From Clostridiales bacterium (GTDB lineage: Bacteria; Bacillota; Clostridia; Oscillospirales; Acutalibacteraceae): a stretch of DNA of 8,587 nt. The notes below the pieces were generated by a model, which saw only the letters and a list, made by a program, of their open reading frames with translations, did not search any database and was not told the DNA's origin. Of this stretch, positions 5,586 to 8,587 are shown in pieces. Position 1 is the stretch's first letter, and each line of letters opens with the position of its first letter. Location of the stretch: the NCBI GenBank assembly GCA_022791355.1, contig JAAVYX010000008.1:1-8587 (forward strand). Direction: 5' to 3'. The position numbers and the translations under genes are program-made.

Positions 5586-7607
5586 TTACTGATCCTCCTT
5601 GAATTTGTAATAGTGGGTATGGGTTCCAAAGGGAGCGAAGGCCTTGCCGCCGCCCTCATAGAACTTACCGAAGAACTCAACAAACTGCAGACGGTTGGTA
5701 TGTACGTAAGCGCCCAGCAGATTGATGCCGATATTAAGGGTATGTCCGATCAGGAATACGACCACGAACAGGATTACGCCTGCCACGCCGCCTCCCAGCA
5801 TACTGCCCATCTGATTAAAGACGGTGGCGATAACGCCGGTAGCCAGTCCCAGGGCCAGCAGACGGGAATAGGACAGAATGTCGCTCAAATATCCCGTGAT
5901 ATTATACAGGCCGTACAGTCCCTTTAAGAATCGCTTGACCGGACTGCGGGATTCCCGTCCGGCGGTGCAGATAATGCCCAGCGCGCCCACGCCCGCGCAG
6001 ATGGCGGCGATGGTTCCGACGATGGGAGGGAACTCGAGCGCAAGATTCGCCATATTCAGGAACATAGGGACGGTCAGGAGATACACGATGCCGCCGCCCA
6101 CCAACAGATACCAGAAAAGCACGTCGTAGATGGCGTCCTTCACATGGCCGGTGCGGCAGTCGGTGACAAACTTTACCCCTAAGCCTACAAACAGATGAAT
6201 GATACCGATCAGGAAGGAGAACATCAGCATCCGAATCGGATCCTTCACAGGCTCGAACCAAAGAGCCAGGGTAAAATCATCACCGAGATTGGCGCCAAAG
6301 AATGTGTTTGCGATGACTTTAGGCGCGTCTCCGAAATAGCCGCCGAACAGGACGCCCCACAGCATGGTGGACACGCCGCAGTAACGGAACATTCGCAGGG
6401 ACTGCCGCATCCCCCGCTCCATACGGGGAAACTTCAGGAGCATGACGGTAATGGCGACCACCATAATCAAGCCGTAGGCGGCGTCGCTGAGCATCATGCC
6501 GAAGAGGAAATAGTAAAAAATCGACATGATGGAGGTTGGATCCCGCTCTCTGCCGGCGGGCAGGCCAAAACTGTCCACCACCGACTCCACAGGGGAGCTG
6601 AATGGATTATTTTTCAGCAGCACCGGCGCTTCCTCCCCCTCGGGAGGCGCGCCCACCTCGATGGCCGCGTCAAAATTCGCGTCGATTTCCCGCACGAGGG
6701 AGGCGGCGTCCCGTTCCGGAAGGTATCCCGTCAGGATAAACAGCCTGCCGGACTGCTTGAGACGGCCGATCATATCGTATTTTTCCGAGCGCATCAGATA
6801 GTGGTCGATGGTAAACTGCAAGGCGTGGCGGAAGCCCGCATAGGAAGCGATTTCCTTCCTCGCGGCGTCGACCTTCATCTCACAGCCCTTGACCCGCTCG
6901 TCCAACTGGCGGATCATATCCGCCGCAGGCTGCCGGCCGGCGACGGCCGGACGGGCAAAGCCCAATTCGTTCAAGGCCTCCTGCACATGGTCCATGTCTT
7001 CCTTCAAGCAGAGCAGGAAGATGCAGGTCTGCTCAGGGGACGCCCGCAGAATCTCCAGCGAAAGGTCGGTTTCCGGCAGCTGGTTTGCCAAAATAGACAA
7101 CAGCTGCTCAGACGTGTAGGCCTGGGGCAGCGAACCGATCAGCACGGCTGTGTTGGCGGTGCCAGCGGTGGATAGGGGCACGTCCAGTTCCTTCCAAGGG
7201 ACCAGGGTCTCCTGCTGGGCGCGGCATTTTAAGATATCCGCTTGACATTCGGTGATCTGCCGGTCCAGGGCGTTGAGCTGTTCGGCAATACGGTAGATCT
7301 CGTCCCGTTCCTTCGCAAAGGTCTCGTAATCCTCCACTGTGATGGGCTTACGCCCCTCCAGCGAGGAAAACATAGAGGCGTTGGGCGGGACCTCCCGGTC
7401 TAGAACGGCCAGCGCGCCCTGCATCGTGTGTACGCATTTGTCAAAAACCGCCCGCTGAGAGGATATGTCCGGCGATTGATACCGTTCGTCCTCTATCGGG
7501 CAAGGGGTGATTTCCACTACGCCCCGCCGCTGTAAGAGCTCTAAAATAGCTTTACGGTCTTTTTTGAGTCCATATAAGGACAGATGCCGCATGGATACAA
7601 CAGCCAT
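5586..7607 (-). CDS. ntpI: V-type ATPase membrane stator subunit I (a-type)
   Basis: Stator subunit (673 residues, normal size) that holds the ion half-channels beside the K ring. Residues 1-345 are soluble and partly coiled coil (heptad-like stretches near 95-135 and 230-260), beginning MAVVSMRHLSLYGLKKDR, the family N-terminus. The C-terminal half is membrane-embedded, with hydrophobic segments near 358-392, 408-425, 461-482, 496-513, 528-548 and 580-630. YLSDILSYSRLLALGLA places Arg582, and YVHTNRLQFVEFF places Arg639; these correspond by position to the two channel arginines of E. hirae NtpI (573 and 629). AAAGGAGG lies 7 bases before the ATG. It follows the small coiled-coil gene by 65 bases and precedes ntpK by 2. 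Confidence 0.97.
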   Translation of the reverse strand: MAVVSMRHLSLYGLKKDRKAILELLQRRGVVEITPCPIEDERYQSPDISSQRAVFDKCVHTMQGALAVLDREVPPNASMFSSLEGRKPITVEDYETFAKERDEIYRIAEQLNALDRQITECQADILKCRAQQETLVPWKELDVPLSTAGTANTAVLIGSLPQAYTSEQLLSILANQLPETDLSLEILRASPEQTCIFLLCLKEDMDHVQEALNELGFARPAVAGRQPAADMIRQLDERVKGCEMKVDAARKEIASYAGFRHALQFTIDHYLMRSEKYDMIGRLKQSGRLFILTGYLPERDAASLVREIDANFDAAIEVGAPPEGEEAPVLLKNNPFSSPVESVVDSFGLPAGRERDPTSIMSIFYYFLFGMMLSDAAYGLIMVVAITVMLLKFPRMERGMRQSLRMFRYCGVSTMLWGVLFGGYFGDAPKVIANTFFGANLGDDFTLALWFEPVKDPIRMLMFSFLIGIIHLFVGLGVKFVTDCRTGHVKDAIYDVLFWYLLVGGGIVYLLTVPMFLNMANLALEFPPIVGTIAAICAGVGALGIICTAGRESRSPVKRFLKGLYGLYNITGYLSDILSYSRLLALGLATGVIATVFNQMGSMLGGGVAGVILFVVVFLIGHTLNIGINLLGAYVHTNRLQFVEFFGKFYEGGGKAFAPFGTHTHYYKFKEDQ

Positions 7608-7645
7608 AGGCTAGCCTCCTTTCCCAATTACGGCGCTGTAGGGTC

Positions 7646-7674
7646 AGAGTCTGTTTGCAAACGAAACACGCTCT
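7646..7674. repeat. Small inverted repeat resembling the MITE ends, in the spacer before ntpI
   Basis: AGAGTCTGTTT (7646-7656) and AAACACGCTCT (7664-7674) are inverted copies matching at 9 of 11 positions around a 7-base loop. Read on the minus strand the latter gives TAGAGCGTGTTT including the next base; the 168-bp element's end reads TAGAGCGTATTT. As at ntpK, the TAG of this motif is the stop codon of the upstream gene. It could be a collapsed or internally deleted copy of the same family, or a coincidental hairpin. Confidence 0.45.
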
Positions 7675-7984
7675 ATGACAGGATACAGTCGATGATCTGA
7701 CCCATCGCCTGATCGCTGCGGGCCCGCGCCTGCTGTGCCAGAGCCTCTTCACCGCTTTGGGCCTGCCCGCGGGCTTCCTCCAGCAAGGCGTCGCCCTGCC
7801 GCTGGGCCTTTTGGAGCTGATCCGCAGCCTGTGCGCGGGCTTGACGGCAGGCCTCGTCAATGATTTCCGCCGCTTCTCCCCGCGCCTTCCCTAGCAGCTC
7901 CTCCGCTTGCTTTCGCGCGTCCCGCTCCAGCGTATCGGCGCGCTGCTCGGCGTCTCGTACAGCTTGTAATGTTTGCTCAGCCAA
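7673..7984 (-). CDS. Small coiled-coil peripheral stalk subunit (V-type ATPase G/H type)
   Basis: A 103-residue protein, almost entirely Ala/Glu/Gln/Arg-rich helix (AEQTLQAVRDAEQRADTLER onward), with no membrane segment. Size, composition and position as the first gene of the operon match the small stalk subunit that pairs with E (called G, H or, in E. hirae, NtpF), so no single symbol is given. In E. hirae the first gene of the operon encodes the same kind of protein. The start is TTG at 7984, supported by GGGGAGG at 7994-8000, 9 bases upstream; no in-frame ATG fits the family start. Identification rests on composition and context rather than on a sharp motif. Confidence 0.85.
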   Translation of the reverse strand: MAEQTLQAVRDAEQRADTLERDARKQAEELLGKARGEAAEIIDEACRQARAQAADQLQKAQRQGDALLEEARGQAQSGEEALAQQARARSDQAMGQIIDCILS

Positions 7985-8024
7985 TCTTTATCGCCTCCCC
8001 AAAAGAATCTGTCTGCACAGTCGA

Positions 8025-8163
8025 AGACGGCCGCGCGGACTTTTCCCGGCGGACTGTCCAGAGACAATCCGCCGGCTCCCCGTCCGACCGTCTGGACGCG
8101 CCCGGCCGCTGGAACGGATATCCGCCAAGCGGCGAAAACGTTCCAGCCCCGGCCGGCGCGTCC
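8025..8163 (-). promoter_or_regulatory. GC-rich, strongly structured 5' leader of the ATPase operon
   Basis: Two adjacent long stem structures lie between the candidate promoter and the first gene. Distal stem: 8094-8116 pairs with 8139-8163 over 22 positions with small bulges, enclosing a CGCC/GGCG mini-hairpin (8123-8134). Proximal stem: 8046-8058 pairs with 8063-8075 (13 positions, one U-G in the minus transcript, 4-base loop), nested in CGGAC/GTCCG (8036-8040 with 8082-8086) and AGACGG/CCGTCT (8025-8030 with 8088-8093). The outer proximal stem ends where the distal stem begins, so the two could stack. No T-run follows, so neither looks like an intrinsic terminator. A regulatory RNA role is inferred; a palindromic insertion is the main alternative. 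Confidence 0.6.
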
Positions 8164-8242
8164 TATCTGTCAATACAGGTTCTAAATTCTACAACAATAA
8201 TGAATAGCAGCATTTACCTTTTCTGTTGCAACTATCATTGCC

Positions 8243-8271
8243 ATTTTAATACAGGATTTATAGAAAGTAAA
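8243..8271 (-). promoter_or_regulatory. Candidate sigma-A-type promoter for the ATPase operon
   Basis: On the minus strand, TTTACT (8271-8266) and TAAAAT (8248-8243) are separated by exactly 17 bases, matching the -35 and -10 consensus at 4 and 5 of 6 positions. The site lies in the AT-rich part of the intergenic region. It would give a transcript starting near 8236 with a leader of about 250 nucleotides containing the two long stems. No experimental support is available from sequence alone. Confidence 0.4.
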
Positions 8272-8291
8272 GGGGCAAAAACGCCAATTTT

Positions 8292-8340
8292 CAAAATATG
8301 TAAAACATGTATATATTTTCGTACAAACATGCATATTTTG
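8292..8340. repeat. AT-rich direct and inverted repeats upstream of the candidate promoter
   Basis: AAACATGTATAT (8303-8314) and AAACATGCATAT (8325-8336) are direct repeats (11 of 12 identical), 22 bp apart, about two helical turns. They are framed by a perfect 9-bp inverted repeat, CAAAATATG (8292-8300) and CATATTTTG (8332-8340), with CGC/GCG further out. The position upstream of the candidate -35 suits an activator or repressor site, but no regulator is recognised. Confidence 0.4.
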
Positions 8341-8347
8341 GCGAAAT

Positions 8348-8373
8348 TGCGTCCCTTCGCAAAGCGAAACGCA
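8348..8373 (-). terminator. Possible terminator hairpin after the debranching-enzyme gene
   Basis: In the minus transcript TGCGT pairs with ACGCA and, inside it, TTCGC with GCGAA around a TTT loop, with a GGG bulge. Only a short ATTT follows, so it would be a weak intrinsic terminator. It sits about 42 bases after the stop codon at 8415-8417. Confidence 0.3.
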
Positions 8374-8414
8374 GCCGGCCGCAGCGCCCAAAAACCGAGG
8401 CGGCTACGCTGGAA

Positions 8415-8587
8415 CTACCGGCCCACAAAGATCATGACGCTTCTGGGACGGATGACGAAACCGCCCTCTACGGCCCGACGGGGCAAAGGAGACGCCTCCC
8501 AGGTGTCGGCCGCCAGCTCCCAGCGCATGGAGGCAGGCAGCTCGGGCAGCGTGACCGTCAGCTCCTCCCAATAGGCGTTGGAGGCCA
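8415..8587 (-). CDS. C-terminal end of a GH13 glycogen-debranching-type enzyme (partial)
   Basis: The last 56 codons of a gene entering from the right edge. The fragment has NAYWEELTVTLPELP near its start and ends PRSVMIFVGR before TAG. An asparagine-aromatic block (NAYWE-x-L) followed by short strands and a final PRSV-x-hydrophobic strand is typical of the C-terminal beta domain of isoamylase/GlgX-like debranching enzymes in family GH13. The catalytic domain is outside the window, so pullulanase or another GH13 member is possible. It lies on the same strand as the ATPase operon, 430 bases upstream, and is probably a separate transcription unit. Confidence 0.6.
   Translation of the reverse strand, partial: ASNAYWEELTVTLPELPASMRWELAADTWEASPLPRRAVEGGFVIRPRSVMIFVGR

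Noticed and set aside
8168..8173. Perfect TTGACA on the minus strand directly upstream of the distal leader stem
   Set aside because: No -10-like hexamer occurs 15-19 bases downstream; that stretch is nearly all G and C. Treated as chance.
7969..8574. Plus-strand open frame of 201 codons over the intergenic region
   Set aside because: It runs through the palindromic leader and opposite the debranching-enzyme end, with no recognisable domain.

Overview
The window carries most of a V/A-type ATPase operon, read entirely from the minus strand (right to left). The gene order is coiled-coil stalk subunit (G/H type), I, K, E, C, F, A, then the first half of B, which runs off the left edge. The D subunit is not in the window; it would be expected beyond the left edge. 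GC-rich coding sequence, AAGGAGG-type ribosome binding sites and close resemblance to the Enterococcus hirae Ntp enzyme suggest a Gram-positive anaerobe, probably a gut-type Clostridia (Oscillospiraceae-like). This placement is inferred from general features only.

Layout by region: 1-705 ntpB (N-terminal 235 residues); 705-2474 ntpA; 2475-2968 a gene-free gap of about 0.5 kb with a strong hairpin just upstream of ntpA; 2969-3286 ntpF; 3279-4220 ntpC; 4245-4835 ntpE; 4836-5109 a gap holding two short inverted repeats and a 168-bp palindromic element with terminal inverted repeats (MITE-like); 5110-5583 ntpK; 5586-7607 ntpI; 7608-7672 a short spacer with a small inverted repeat that resembles the ends of that element; 7673-7984 the small coiled-coil subunit, starting with TTG; 7985-8414 an intergenic region with a candidate promoter, an AT-rich repeat zone and a very GC-rich, strongly structured leader; 8415-8587 the C-terminal end of a GH13 glycogen-debranching-type enzyme, also on the minus strand.

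The genes form one machine. A and B make the nucleotide-binding hexamer (A carries the P-loop, B lacks it). F, with the unseen D, forms the central rotor shaft. E and the small coiled-coil protein form the peripheral stalks. C couples the shaft to the membrane ring of K, and I is the membrane stator with the ion half-channels. The ring subunit K has every side chain that binds Na+ in E. hirae NtpK, so the enzyme is predicted to move Na+ rather than H+.

The coding part is a textbook operon. The unusual material is between the genes: a MITE-like insertion that supplies the ntpK stop codon, related end sequences in two other spacers, a hairpin before ntpA, and a long structured 5' leader upstream of the whole operon.
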